From assembly GCF_016862795.1 (NCBI RefSeq), contig NZ_BONQ01000152.1, forward strand, positions 1-36,208: a stretch of 36,208 nt of DNA. The letters are read 5' to 3'. Below, one piece after another: positions 12,141-19,907 of this stretch. Position 1 is the first letter of the stretch, and the number at the start of each line of letters is the position of its first letter. Origin of the DNA: Dactylosporangium siamense. Lineage in GTDB: Bacteria; Actinomycetota; Actinomycetes; Mycobacteriales; Micromonosporaceae. Made by a program: the position numbers and the translations under genes. Below the pieces are notes generated by a model. The model was not told the DNA's origin and made no database searches. It saw only the letters and a program-made list of their open reading frames with translations.

Positions 12141-12164
12141 GGCTCCCCCAGATGCAAAATGGGC

Positions 12165-12183
12165 GCGCGACGCGCCGTCGCGC
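12165..12183 (-). terminator. Stem-loop in the leader of the TraR/DksA operon
   Basis: GCGCGACG (12165-12172) pairs perfectly with CGTCGCGC (12176-12183) around a 3-nt loop. Read leftward, the stem is soon followed by ATTTT. It lies downstream of the antiporter gene and also between the operon promoter and the start codon, so it may end antiporter transcripts or attenuate the operon. Confidence 0.5.
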
Positions 12184-12199
12184 ACTCCAGTGGCTGGCA

Positions 12200-12228
12200 A
12201 GAATACGGAATGTACACGCGTCCGACAA
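12200..12228 (-). promoter_or_regulatory. Probable promoter of the TraR/DksA-lspA operon
   Basis: On the minus strand TTGTCG (12228-12223) and TATTCT (12205-12200) are 17 bp apart, each matching four of six consensus bases. The ATG at 12140 lies 59 bp beyond the -10. This is the only clear -35/-10 pair in the 121-bp gap. Confidence 0.5.
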
Positions 12229-12261
12229 ACATGCCACACGCATTCCGACCAATTGGATCAG

Positions 12262-13764
12262 TTATTGGCGCCGATCCTCGCCATGTTCGGCAAACCAGCG
12301 GGCAAGTCTTCCTCGCCTGCTCACCGCCCGCAGCCGGCGTTCCGCCGCGTCACGCACCTGCTCCGTGGCCACGATCAGCAGACTGTCTCGGGTCTTCAAC
12401 CGGGTCTGGGGCTCTGGAACGAACGCGCCGCCGTCGCGAAGCACCAGCGTCACGACCGCGCCGAGAGGCAATCGTAGCTCGTCCACGTGCACGCCGTTGA
12501 GCTTCGAGCCGGCCGGGACCTCCAGTTGCAGGAGGTCCGCGCCCATCCGTTCGAGGGGCGCCGACTCGACCTGCAGGTCGGTGGTCTCGCCGGGCGCCGT
12601 CACGCCGAGACGCTTGGCGACGGGTGGCAGAGTCACCCCCTGCACCGCCGTGTAGACCACCACCAGCACGAACACGACGTTGAACAGGGTCTGCGCCCCG
12701 GGCAGGCCGGCCGACAGCGGGATCGTGGCGAGCACGACCGGGACCGCGCCGCGCAGCCCCGCCCAGGACAGGAACGCCTGGTCGCGCCAGCCGAACCGGA
12801 ACGGGGTGACGCTGACCAGCACCGACAGCGGCCGGGCGAGGAGGATCAGGACCAGCCCGACGACCAGGGCCGGCACCACCGCCTTGCCGAGCTGGCTGGG
12901 TGAGGCGAGCAGGCCGAGCAGCACGAACAGGCCGATCTGGGCGAGCCAGGCGAGCCCGTCGGCGAAGCCGAGCATGGCCCGCCGGTGCGGCAGGTGCGCG
13001 TTGCCGAGGACCACGCCGGTGACATACACGGCGAGGAAGCCCGAGGCGTGCGCGACCGAGCCGACCGCGTACGCCAGGACCGTGAGCCCGACCGCCGCGA
13101 GGGGGTACAGGCCGGCGGACGGCAGCGCGGCCCGGCGCAGCGCCCACGCGCCGCCGAGCCCCACGACGAGCCCGATCACGCCGCCGGCGGCGAGCTCGTA
13201 GCCGACCAGGCCCAGCTGCTGCCACCACGGGTCGTGGCTGCCCTCCGGCAGCGACAGCAGCACGACGAGGATGACCACTGGGGCGTCGTTGATGCCGGAC
13301 TCGGCCTCGAGGATCGCGGCGAGCCGGGGCCGCACCGGCATCCGGCGCAGCGTGGAGAACACCGCGGCGGCGTCGGTCGAGGAGAGCACCGCCCCGTACA
13401 GCAGCGCCTGCTGCCAGCCGACGCCGAGCGCGTAGTGCGTGATCACGCCGACGACGGCCACGCTGACCGCCACCCCCACGGTGGACAGCACCACGGCCGG
13501 GCCGAGCACCGGGCGCAGCGTCGACCAGCGCGCCGTCAGGCCACCCTCGGCGATGATCACCACGAGCGCGCAGATGCCGAGCGTGCGGGTGAGCTCGGCG
13601 TTCTCGAACTCGATGCCGAGACCCGCCTCGCCGATCACGACGCCGAGCAGCAGGTAGACCAGCAGGCTGGGCAGGCCGAGGCGGACGGACAGGCGCACCG
13701 CACCCACGCAGACCAGCAGCACCGCCGCACCCATCAGCAGTGCCAGGTTGAACTCGTGACTCAA
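12262..13764 (-). CDS. CPA1-type K+(Na+)/H+ antiporter with RCK_C domain
   Basis: A 500-residue cation/proton antiporter of the CPA1 NhaP2/CvrA type. About 12 hydrophobic segments span residues 5-390. SSTDAAAVFS and AESGINDAPVVI hold the Asp residues that carry the ions in this family. After the membrane part a soluble domain (about 400-490) resembles the TrkA C-terminal (RCK_C) ligand-binding domain, typical of the K+/H+ branch. The start is TTG 13764, which overlaps the stop of the DUF167 gene as TTGA; no strong ribosome-binding site is present, so translation probably depends on coupling. The ion preference is inferred. Confidence 0.88.
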   Translation of the reverse strand: MSHEFNLALLMGAAVLLVCVGAVRLSVRLGLPSLLVYLLLGVVIGEAGLGIEFENAELTRTLGICALVVIIAEGGLTARWSTLRPVLGPAVVLSTVGVAVSVAVVGVITHYALGVGWQQALLYGAVLSSTDAAAVFSTLRRMPVRPRLAAILEAESGINDAPVVILVVLLSLPEGSHDPWWQQLGLVGYELAAGGVIGLVVGLGGAWALRRAALPSAGLYPLAAVGLTVLAYAVGSVAHASGFLAVYVTGVVLGNAHLPHRRAMLGFADGLAWLAQIGLFVLLGLLASPSQLGKAVVPALVVGLVLILLARPLSVLVSVTPFRFGWRDQAFLSWAGLRGAVPVVLATIPLSAGLPGAQTLFNVVFVLVVVYTAVQGVTLPPVAKRLGVTAPGETTDLQVESAPLERMGADLLQLEVPAGSKLNGVHVDELRLPLGAVVTLVLRDGGAFVPEPQTRLKTRDSLLIVATEQVRDAAERRLRAVSRRGRLARWFAEHGEDRRQ

Positions 13765-14039
13765 CGGGCAGGGTCCATCAACGCGGCGATGGCGGCGTCG
13801 TGCCCGGAGGGCAGCTCGACCAGTTTGTCGCGGCTGGCGGCGCCGGCCTTGAGCCGCAGCGCCGACGGCCGCACCCGCAACGCGCCGGCGAGCGCCCGCA
13901 ACGCGGCCTCGGTCGCCTGGCCGTCGACCGGCCTGGCACCGACCGCGACGATCAGCGCGGGGCCGTACGGGCCGGCGTGGCTACCGCCGACCGCGGTGCG
14001 CGAGGCACCCGGCTTGACACGGATCGCGATGGTGGTCAT
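13761..14039 (-). CDS. DUF167 (YggU/UPF0235) family protein
   Basis: A small protein of 92 residues covering the whole DUF167 fold. VKPGASRTAVGG near the start and VGARPVDGQATEAALRALAGAL are the family signatures, and AGAASRDKLVEL the C-terminal strand. The function is unknown; other bacteria often code it beside yggT and yggS, and here it lies near but outside that group. Coupled to the antiporter by TTGA. No clear ribosome-binding site precedes the ATG; an imperfect palindrome (GTGAA-GG-TTCAC, 14048-14059) lies 9 bp upstream. Confidence 0.88.
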   Translation of the reverse strand: MTTIAIRVKPGASRTAVGGSHAGPYGPALIVAVGARPVDGQATEAALRALAGALRVRPSALRLKAGAASRDKLVELPSGHDAAIAALMDPAR

Positions 14040-14167
14040 ATCTCATTGTGAAGGTTCACCCGATCGAGGACGATCGCCCGGACCGGCAAGCCTTCGGCGG
14101 CAACCGACCAGACTTCGCCCCCGACTACGCTCGGTGTCCGAGCCGTAACTCCATCGGAGATCGATTA

Positions 14168-14207
14168 GGCGGCGGTTGGTACGGTGATGAAACCGGAAGC
14201 CGCCGCC
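14168..14207. terminator. Stem-loop between the Cys-motif membrane protein and DUF167
   Basis: GGCGGCGG (14168-14175) pairs with CCGCCGCC (14200-14207), and within it CGGTT (14173-14177) can alternatively pair with AACCG (14191-14195). It lies 21 bp beyond the stop of the leftward gene ending at 14228 and is probably its terminator. Nothing else is evident in this 188-bp gap. Confidence 0.5.
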
Positions 14208-14227
14208 CGACCTGTGATGTCCGAGCG

Positions 14228-14983
14228 TCAGGCCCGACCGGCGAGGACCGCGTCGTTGGGCTCGCAGACGCTGCACGGGGTGAAGCCGAGCTCGACCGCC
14301 TCGCCGATCGGCAGCGGCTCGCTCTCCCGGCCGAGCAGGTGCACGCAGCCGCGCACGTGGTAGCGGGGGCGACCGTCGATGACCAGGACCTCGTCGGTCA
14401 TCGTGGAGACGCGGGCGATGTCGGCGGCCGACGACGGCTGGATCGGCGGCTCGTCCTCCGGGTCCTCGTCGTCGTAGTCGTCGCCGTCGACGGACCAGTC
14501 GCCCACGGGCGCGTCGGGGTATTCGTCGGCCGGCGGCTGCTGGGGCGCGACGGGCTCGTCGCGCACGGGCGGCATCATCGCGGTCTCGTCGGCGGGCGGG
14601 AGGTTGGCGTCGGACCGGGCGCTGCCGCCCAGGCGGGTCGCGCCGCCGCCGGCGCCACCACCGGCGCCACGGCCGTAGGTGGTGCCACCACCGGTGGAGC
14701 GGGCGCCCGCGCCGACCGGCTGGCGGGCCTCGCGGGCCGCACCGTCACCGTCCAGGCGGGACTCGAACGGGTCGTAGCGCTCGTCCGAGGGCACCTGACG
14801 GCCGATGCGGCCGGCCCGGGACGAGCGGGCGGCGGCGGCCTGGCGTCCACCGACGATGAGGGCGACCGCTGCGAGGAGGCTCGCCCCGATCGACGCCACC
14901 AGCAGGGCGTCGGCACCTTGCAGCAGGCCCACCACGAGCAGGCCCACGGCCACGACGATCAGCAGCAGACTTCCGACGATCAC
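14228..14983 (-). CDS. Membrane protein with disordered linker and C-terminal Cys/His motif
   Basis: A 251-residue protein of unknown function. Two hydrophobic helices (about 1-21 and 25-45) are joined by a short turn. A long Gly/Arg-rich then acidic Pro-rich stretch (about 50-190) looks disordered. The last 50 residues form a compact motif: YHVRGCVHLLGRESEPLP to GFTPCSVCEP. One Cys/His group and a CxxC could bind a metal, somewhat like the Ada N-terminal zinc site, which is a guess from spacing. Both ends are probably cytoplasmic. Start GTG 14983, with GGAGGGG 6 nt upstream. It follows wag31 on the same strand behind a strong terminator. Confidence 0.75.
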   Translation of the reverse strand: MIVGSLLLIVVAVGLLVVGLLQGADALLVASIGASLLAAVALIVGGRQAAAARSSRAGRIGRQVPSDERYDPFESRLDGDGAAREARQPVGAGARSTGGGTTYGRGAGGGAGGGATRLGGSARSDANLPPADETAMMPPVRDEPVAPQQPPADEYPDAPVGDWSVDGDDYDDEDPEDEPPIQPSSAADIARVSTMTDEVLVIDGRPRYHVRGCVHLLGRESEPLPIGEAVELGFTPCSVCEPNDAVLAGRA

Positions 14984-15081
14984 GGCCTACCCCTCCGCAT
15001 TGCGATCCAGGCACATGGTGCACACATACCCGGGCGAGTGTGTCTTTCGCCCGTACAACGAACGAGACGCCGGATAGCGAC

Positions 15082-15113
15082 CGGCGCCCCAGCCGAAATC
15101 GGCTGGGGCGCCG
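15082..15113. terminator. Strong terminator downstream of wag31
   Basis: A perfect 14-bp stem (15082-15095 with 15100-15113; core GGCGCCCCAGCC) closes on an AAAT loop. It is 60 bp after the wag31 stop and marks the end of the dcw transcript. Confidence 0.85.
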
Positions 15114-15173
15114 CGTGTCGCATTGACCGGCGTGTCGGATCAGTGCTCTGTGCTGGTCACCTGCTGGACGGGG

Positions 15174-15965
15174 TCAGCGTCCGGCGCCCTCGTAGCCACT
15201 GGAGAGACCTGCCGTGGCGAGGCCGGCACCGCCGGCGGCGGCGCGGGTCGCGCCCTCGTTGCGGGCGGCCATCTCGGCCTCGAGGCTCTGCTCGCGACCG
15301 GTCAGGTCGCGCAGCTGGCTCTCCAGGTAGGCCTTCAGGCGGGTGCGGTACTCCCGCTCGAACTGCTTGAGCTCCTCGATGTGCTTCTGCAGCGCGGTGC
15401 GCTTGGCGTCGAGACCGCCCATCGCCTCCTGGTGGCGCTGGCGGGCGTCGCGCTCGAGCGCGTCGGCCTTCGCCCGCGCGTCGCGGGTGACCTCCTCGGC
15501 CTTGGTGCGGGCCTCGGACAGCAGCTTGTCGGCCTCGCGGCGGGCGTCGGACACGTGGTCGTCGGCGGTGCGCTGGGCCATCATCAGCACGCGGAGCGCC
15601 TGCTGCTCGCCGTCGCCGCCGACCGGCCCGCCCTGGGAGCGGATCTGGTCCAGCTCCTGCTGCATGCCGCGGGCGGCCTGCTCGGCGGACTGCTTCTCCC
15701 GCTGGACGCGCTCGAACTGCGTCTTGAGGTCGGCGAGCTCCGAGGCCAGGCGCGGGTCACCGCCGCCGCCGGGGCCGGCGGGGGCACGACCGCCACCACC
15801 GCGTTCGAGCTGCGCGCGCAGCTCGTTGTTCTCCTCGATCAGCCGGGCGAGCTCGCGCTCGACCTCGTCGAGGAAGGCGTCGACCTCCTCCTCGTCGTAG
15901 CCCCGTTTACCGATGGGGGGCTTCTTGAAGGCGACGTTGTGGACGTCGGCCGGGGTCAGCGGCAT
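15174..15965 (-). CDS. wag31: DivIVA/Wag31 polar growth protein
   Basis: A 263-residue coiled-coil scaffold that binds curved membrane at poles and new septa and recruits the polar cell-wall machinery in actinobacteria. The DivIVA N-terminal domain begins [20 protein letters not shown] and continues [15 protein letters not shown] Gly/Pro/Ala-rich spacer (about 54-70) leads to a long Glu/Ala/Arg-rich coiled coil (about 72-230) and a Gly/Ala tail. The start is ATG with GAGGAG 5 nt upstream. It is the last gene of the dcw transcript, 49 bp after the YggT gene. Actinobacterial Wag31 is usually a Ser/Thr kinase target; a phosphosite is not evident. Confidence 0.95.
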   Translation of the reverse strand: MPLTPADVHNVAFKKPPIGKRGYDEEEVDAFLDEVERELARLIEENNELRAQLERGGGGRAPAGPGGGGDPRLASELADLKTQFERVQREKQSAEQAARGMQQELDQIRSQGGPVGGDGEQQALRVLMMAQRTADDHVSDARREADKLLSEARTKAEEVTRDARAKADALERDARQRHQEAMGGLDAKRTALQKHIEELKQFEREYRTRLKAYLESQLRDLTGREQSLEAEMAARNEGATRAAAGGAGLATAGLSSGYEGAGR

Positions 15966-16014
15966 CGAAACTCCTCGGGTCAGTTGCGGCCGCGTGGCCG
16001 CCGATCGGGGCGGG

Positions 16015-16320
16015 TCACGAAAACACCACGATCAGTTGCCTTACCACGACGTTCATCAGCACGAACAGGATAACCAGCAGCACAAGCGAAGACAGGTCCA
16101 CGGCCACGGTACCAATACGCAGCGGACGGATCACCCGCCTCAACGCTTTGAGCGGCGGATCGGTGACGCTCCACACCACTTCGAGTGCCGCCGCGGCACC
16201 CCGGCCCGGTTGCCAGCGGCGGCCGAACTGCATCACGTAGCCCATCACAAAGCGCGCGAGGAGCACCACCAAGAACAGGTAGAGCAGCAGATGCACGATC
16301 TGCAGGGTGATGGACACCAC
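16015..16320 (-). CDS. YggT-family membrane protein
   Basis: A 101-residue membrane protein of the YggT family. Two hydrophobic helices (about 5-27 and 73-97) flank a conserved loop with [18 protein letters not shown]. The function is uncertain; it accompanies sepF and divIVA in most Gram-positive genomes and has been tied to division and to protein insertion. It begins with two GTG codons (16320, 16317); either could serve. It lies 18 bp after sepF and 49 bp before wag31, in the same operon. Confidence 0.9.
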   Translation of the reverse strand: MVSITLQIVHLLLYLFLVVLLARFVMGYVMQFGRRWQPGRGAAAALEVVWSVTDPPLKALRRVIRPLRIGTVAVDLSSLVLLVILFVLMNVVVRQLIVVFS

Positions 16321-16338
16321 GGCCGTTGAGTCCTCGCA

Positions 16339-17103
16339 TCAGCTCTGGTTGAAGAACCCGCCCTCGGCGATCTTAGCTTTGTCCTCAGCGGTGACCTGGA
16401 CATTTGCCGGAGAGAGCAGGAAGACTCGGTTGGTCACCCGCTCGAAGTTACCACGCAGGCCGAATACGAGTCCTGCCGCAAAGTCGACCAGTCGCTTCGC
16501 GTCCGCCTCGTCCATTTCGGTGAGGTTCATGATCACCGGGTGGCCGTCGCGGAAGTGCTCGCCGATGGTGCGGGCCTCGTTGTACGTGGTGGGGTGCAGC
16601 GTGGTGATGGCGTAACGACGGTCCTCGGCGTCTTCCTCGGCCACGGGCCGCTCCCTCGTCGACGGCTGCGGCGCCAGCGCCAGGTTGTCCCGTGTCGGGT
16701 AGCTGACGGTCGTGGGCCGGGTGATCGAGCGCACGGTGCTGCGGCTCGCGGCCGCGTCCCGCTCCGCCGCCGACAGCCGCTCGGACGCCGTCAGGCGCTC
16801 CGAGGCCGCCAGGCGCTCGGACGCGGTGAGCCGCTCCGACCCGGCGAGCCGGTCGGCCAGCCGCTCGGACCCGGCGAGGCGGTCGGAGAGCCGCTCGGAG
16901 CCGGCGAGGCGGTCGGCCAGCCGGTCCGACCCGGAGAGGCGGTCGGACGTCGTGCGGGCACGCGGCGCCGGCACATCGTCGACGTCGTCCTCGTCGTCGG
17001 CGAAGTCGTCACCATAACCCCGGTAGTGACGGTCGTCGTAGCCCCGTTCGTCTTCGTCCTCGACGAGTCCGAGCCATACGCCCGCCCTGCGCAGAGCACC
17101 CAT
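16339..17103 (-). CDS. sepF: SepF, membrane anchor of FtsZ, with repeat linker
   Basis: A 254-residue SepF that tethers FtsZ to the membrane. The N-terminal amphipathic helix is [14 protein letters not shown]. An acidic stretch (15-44) follows, then an unusual tandem-repeat linker (53-116). The C-terminal core (about 165-254) begins [18 protein letters not shown] and contains [23 protein letters not shown], the ring-forming and FtsZ-binding domain. The start at 17103 has GGAGGAG 5-6 nt upstream; a longer open frame to 17199 lacks a site. It is longer than most SepF proteins (about 150-220 residues) because of the linker. It lies 126 bp after yggS and 18 bp before the YggT gene. Confidence 0.93.
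   Translation of the reverse strand: MGALRRAGVWLGLVEDEDERGYDDRHYRGYGDDFADDEDDVDDVPAPRARTTSDRLSGSDRLADRLAGSERLSDRLAGSERLADRLAGSERLTASERLAASERLTASERLSAAERDAAASRSTVRSITRPTTVSYPTRDNLALAPQPSTRERPVAEEDAEDRRYAITTLHPTTYNEARTIGEHFRDGHPVIMNLTEMDEADAKRLVDFAAGLVFGLRGNFERVTNRVFLLSPANVQVTAEDKAKIAEGGFFNQS
16756..16947 (-). repeat. Tandem (A/S)DRLAGSERL repeats in SepF
   Basis: Residues 53-92 are four 10-residue units of the type [10 protein letters not shown]; residues 93-116 are four 6-residue units ([24 protein letters not shown]). The DNA shows the matching 30-bp and 18-bp periods with near-identical codons, a sign of recent copying. Confidence 0.9.
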
Positions 17104-17229
17104 GCGCGCTCCTCCGTCCACCGCCATGCGGCACTTCCCCCCGTTGTCGGTGCCACCGATCACATGGTGTTCCACCGCCCCGCCGGCGCAGAACCACACC
17201 CGTGTAGTTTTTCCGTTCCCGCGGCCAGG

Positions 17230-17931
17230 CTACCCCAGCGGGGGTCGATTTCCGAGCAATGCGCTACCGACACGGACATGTGTCGAGCCGTGTGAAATCG
17301 CCGATTCGAGGTCGTCGCTCATGCCCGCGGAAATCCAGTCCGCGCCGGGAAAGGCGACGCGCAACCGCGCGGATACGTCGGCGAGTCGCGCGAATGCGGC
17401 GTCTGGTTCCCACCCCAGTGGCGCGACCGCCATCACACCTTTGAGTGTCAGAACGGGGCTGGCCGCGATTGATTCGGCCATATGTTCGATAATTCCGGTG
17501 ACCGCGCCGCCGCGATGCTCGTCGTCGTCGAGGCTCACCTGGACGAGCGCGCCGAGCGGGGTCTCCCGTTCCGCCTTGACCGCGGCGTCCACGAGCGCGT
17601 CGACCAGGCGCAGGCTGTCCACCGAGTGCACGACGGAGGCGTAGGAGACCACCGAGCGGGCCTTGTTGCGCTGCAGCTGTCCGATGAAGTGCCAGCGGAG
17701 CTCCGCGGGCGTGGCGGCGGCCTTCGGCGCGGCCTCCTGGTCACGGTTCTCCCCGACGTCCAGGACGCCCAGCGACGCCAGGCGGGCCACGTCGTCAGCG
17801 GGGTGGGTCTTGGTGACCGCGACCAGGGTCACCTCGGCCGGGTCCCGTCCGGCGGCCCTGCAGGCCGCCGCGATCCGCTCCCGGACCGCGGCGAGGTTGC
17901 GCCCGATCTCCTCGGTCCGTGCGTCGCTCAC
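17230..17931 (-). CDS. yggS: YggS-type PLP homeostasis protein (PLPBP)
   Basis: A 233-residue single-domain PLP-binding TIM-barrel of the YggS family, which buffers pyridoxal phosphate and has no known catalytic reaction. The PLP lysine is in LVAVTKTHP; GENRDQEAAPKA, WHFIGQLQRNKAR and SAGMSDDLESAI are the family motifs. The start is GTG 17931, with GGAGGA 5-6 nt before. It follows ftsZ after a terminator-like hairpin and needs readthrough or its own promoter. Many actinobacteria place a laccase-domain protein between ftsZ and yggS; it is missing here. Confidence 0.93.
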   Translation of the reverse strand: MSDARTEEIGRNLAAVRERIAAACRAAGRDPAEVTLVAVTKTHPADDVARLASLGVLDVGENRDQEAAPKAAATPAELRWHFIGQLQRNKARSVVSYASVVHSVDSLRLVDALVDAAVKAERETPLGALVQVSLDDDEHRGGAVTGIIEHMAESIAASPVLTLKGVMAVAPLGWEPDAAFARLADVSARLRVAFPGADWISAGMSDDLESAISHGSTHVRVGSALLGNRPPLG

Positions 17932-17963
17932 GTGGGTCCTCCGAACAAGAGCCGAAACGAAAC

Positions 17964-17989
17964 CGGGTGGGTCCCGAGGGACCCACCCG
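17964..17989 (-). terminator. Intrinsic terminator directly after ftsZ
   Basis: CGGGTGGGTCCC (17964-17975) pairs over 11-12 bp with 17978-17989. Read leftward it is followed by GGTTTCGTTTCGG, a weak U-rich tract. It begins 7 bp after the ftsZ stop, so it should set the ratio of ftsZ to the yggS-sepF genes downstream. Confidence 0.75.
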
Positions 17990-17995
17990 ATTCTT

Positions 17996-19093
17996 TCAGG
18001 CGCCGTTCTTCAGGAAGTCCGGCACGTCGACGTCGTCGAACAGCACCCGCCGGGGCGGCGGCGGTGCCTGGCGCTCGACCGGCGCCGGCTCCTTCGGCTG
18101 GTGGTGCGAGCGCGGCGGGCGGGCCTCGACCGGCCGGTAGGCCGGCGCGCCGCCGTCGAACCCGGCCGCGATCACCGTGACGCGGACCTCGTCGCCGAGC
18201 GCGTCGTCGATGACCGCGCCGAAGATGATGTTGGCGTCGGGGTGGGCCGCGTCGGTGACGAGCTGCGCCGCGTCGTTGATCTCGAACAGGCCAAGGTCGG
18301 AGCCGCCGGCGATGGACAGCAGCACGCCACGCGCGCCGTCCATGCTCTGCTCCAGCAGCGGGCTGGAGATCGCCGACTCGGCCGCCTCCACGGCGCGGTT
18401 GTCGCCGCGTGCGCTGCCGATGCCCATGAGGGCGCTCCCGGCCCCGCTCATGACGCTCTTGACGTCGGCGAAGTCGAGGTTGATCAGGCCGGGCGTGGTG
18501 ATCAGGTCGGTGATGCCCTGGACACCGGACAGCAGCACCTGGTCGGCCTGCCGGAAGGCGTCCATCATCGAGATGCCGCGGTCGCCGAGCGCCAGGAGCC
18601 GGTCGTTGGGGATGACGATGAGCGTGTCGCACTGGTTGCGCAGCTCCTCGATCCCCGCCTCGGCCTGGACCTGCCGGCGCTTGCCCTCGAAGGAGAACGG
18701 CCGGGTGACCACGCCGATCGTCAGCGCGCCGAGCTTCCGCGCGATGTTCGCCACCACCGGCGCGCCGCCGGTGCCGGTGCCGCCGCCCTCGCCACACGTG
18801 ACGAAGACCATGTCGGCGCCCTTGAGCACCTCCTCGATCTCGTCGCGGTGGTCCTCGGCGGCGTTCTTGCCCACGTCGGGGTTGGCGCCCGCGCCGAGCC
18901 CCCGGGTCAGTTCCCGGCCGACGTCGAGCTTGACGTCGGCGTCGCTCATCAGCAGGGCCTGGGCGTCGGTGTTGATCGCGATGAACTCGACGCCCTTGAG
19001 GCCAACCTCGATCATGCGATTGACGGCGTTGACCCCGCCGCCGCCGATGCCGACGACCTTGATGACCGCGAGATAGTTGTGCGGATGTGTCAT
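17996..19093 (-). CDS. ftsZ: Cell division protein FtsZ
   Basis: The tubulin-like GTPase that forms the Z-ring, 365 residues. The GTP-binding core has [22 protein letters not shown] and the tubulin signature GGGTGTG (103-109). [14 protein letters not shown] is in the T7 and C-terminal half region. A Pro/Arg-rich linker (about 318-350) leads to the conserved C-terminal peptide [11 protein letters not shown], which binds SepF and other partners. ATG 19093 is chosen because AAAGGAAAGG lies 9 nt before it and the product starts [17 protein letters not shown] as in relatives. A separate promoter is seen 132 bp upstream. Confidence 0.98.
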   Translation of the reverse strand: MTHPHNYLAVIKVVGIGGGGVNAVNRMIEVGLKGVEFIAINTDAQALLMSDADVKLDVGRELTRGLGAGANPDVGKNAAEDHRDEIEEVLKGADMVFVTCGEGGGTGTGGAPVVANIARKLGALTIGVVTRPFSFEGKRRQVQAEAGIEELRNQCDTLIVIPNDRLLALGDRGISMMDAFRQADQVLLSGVQGITDLITTPGLINLDFADVKSVMSGAGSALMGIGSARGDNRAVEAAESAISSPLLEQSMDGARGVLLSIAGGSDLGLFEINDAAQLVTDAAHPDANIIFGAVIDDALGDEVRVTVIAAGFDGGAPAYRPVEARPPRSHHQPKEPAPVERQAPPPPRRVLFDDVDVPDFLKNGA

Positions 19094-19224
19094 CGGACTG
19101 CCTTTCCTTTCGAGGTTGGCGAGCGCCGATCCTTCCCGGAGCCGTCGAACTGGTGAAGCCCGACCCCGCGACGGGCGGCGTCCGCCGTGCAGACGCACTG
19201 GATGTGGGTCCCGCAAACCCTCAC

Positions 19225-19253
19225 CCTTTACTAGAGGCTTATAGTTATGTCAA
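19225..19253 (-). promoter_or_regulatory. Probable ftsZ promoter
   Basis: On the minus strand TTGACA (19253-19248) is followed after 17 bp by TAAAGG (19230-19225). The -35 is perfect and the -10 weak. The spacer TAACTATAAGCCTCTAG resembles the sequence I recall upstream of other actinobacterial ftsZ genes. This would give a leader of roughly 125 nt. Confidence 0.65.
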
Positions 19254-19319
19254 CTAATGCCTTATCGCAAGGTAAGGGCCCGACTGTCGCGATCCAAGGA
19301 CCGCCGCCCGGCGTGTCGG

Positions 19320-19817
19320 CTATTCGCCCACGATGCCGTCGACCAATTCCCTAACGGCGTCGAGGTGCCCGTTGTGACGGGCGGTCTCCTCGATCATGTG
19401 CAGAAGCACCCAGCGGACCGACACCTCGGCCCCGCGCCGCCGCCCCAGGCACACCGAACCGAGATCAACACCGGCCAGCAGCGCCCGCGAACGGTCGCAC
19501 TGGCGCCGGTAGGCCGCGAGGGTCTCCAGCAGCGTCGAGCCCCTGCGCCACTCCAGGTCCGGGTCCTCCGCGGTCCACCGCGCCGGCACGGTGAGCCCGG
19601 CGACGATCTCCTCGAACCAGAACGACTCGACCGCCGTGAGATGCGACACCAGCCCGGCTGCGCTGGTCAGCGACGGCGCCGGCAGCGGCGTGCGCCACGC
19701 GTCGTCGTCGGAGAGGCCCGCGCACTTCACGTGGACCGTCTCGCGGTGCCAGTCGAGCCAGCCGAGCAGCAGTGACCGTTCGTCACCCAGGAAGGGCACG
19801 TCGACGCGGCCGCTCAT
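19320..19817 (-). CDS. DinB-superfamily (DUF664-like) protein
   Basis: A 165-residue helical-bundle protein of the DinB/YfiT superfamily, DUF664 type. It has the usual GWLDWHRETVHVKCAGLSDDD start, the first metal-site His in SLTSAAGLVSHLTAVESFWF, and the conserved VRWVLLHMIEETARHNGHLDAVRELVDG end with further His residues. Some members are mycothiol-dependent enzymes or metal-binding detoxification proteins; the substrate cannot be told. It sits between ftsQ and ftsZ, where no such gene is usual, with CGGAGG before the ATG and a hairpin on its ftsQ side. It looks like an insertion into the dcw cluster. Confidence 0.85.
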   Translation of the reverse strand: MSGRVDVPFLGDERSLLLGWLDWHRETVHVKCAGLSDDDAWRTPLPAPSLTSAAGLVSHLTAVESFWFEEIVAGLTVPARWTAEDPDLEWRRGSTLLETLAAYRRQCDRSRALLAGVDLGSVCLGRRRGAEVSVRWVLLHMIEETARHNGHLDAVRELVDGIVGE

Positions 19818-19877
19818 GCCGCCGCCTCCGCTTCGCTCCGGCGTCGGCCCGAGCTGAAGCTCAACCTGTCACATGAT

Positions 19878-19907
19878 GAGCGGCCCGGGCCGCTTCGCTG
19901 GCCGCTC
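19878..19907. terminator. Stem-loop at the end of ftsQ
   Basis: GAGCGGCC (19878-19885) pairs with GGCCGCTC (19900-19907), and the internal AGCGGCCCGGGCCGCT (19879-19894) is itself a perfect palindrome. The stem reaches into the ftsQ stop codon. No T-run follows. It may end or slow the upstream dcw transcript before the DinB-like gene. Confidence 0.45.

Noticed and set aside
12500-14983. Possible HemL role or heme gene set for the aminotransferase at 4981-6327, looked for elsewhere in the window
   Set aside because: No other tetrapyrrole gene is found and the SGTEA motif is changed, so a heme role is not supported.
19094-19216. N-terminal extension of FtsZ to 19216
   Set aside because: The extra residues are Arg-rich and unlike FtsZ, and a strong ribosome-binding site precedes 19093.
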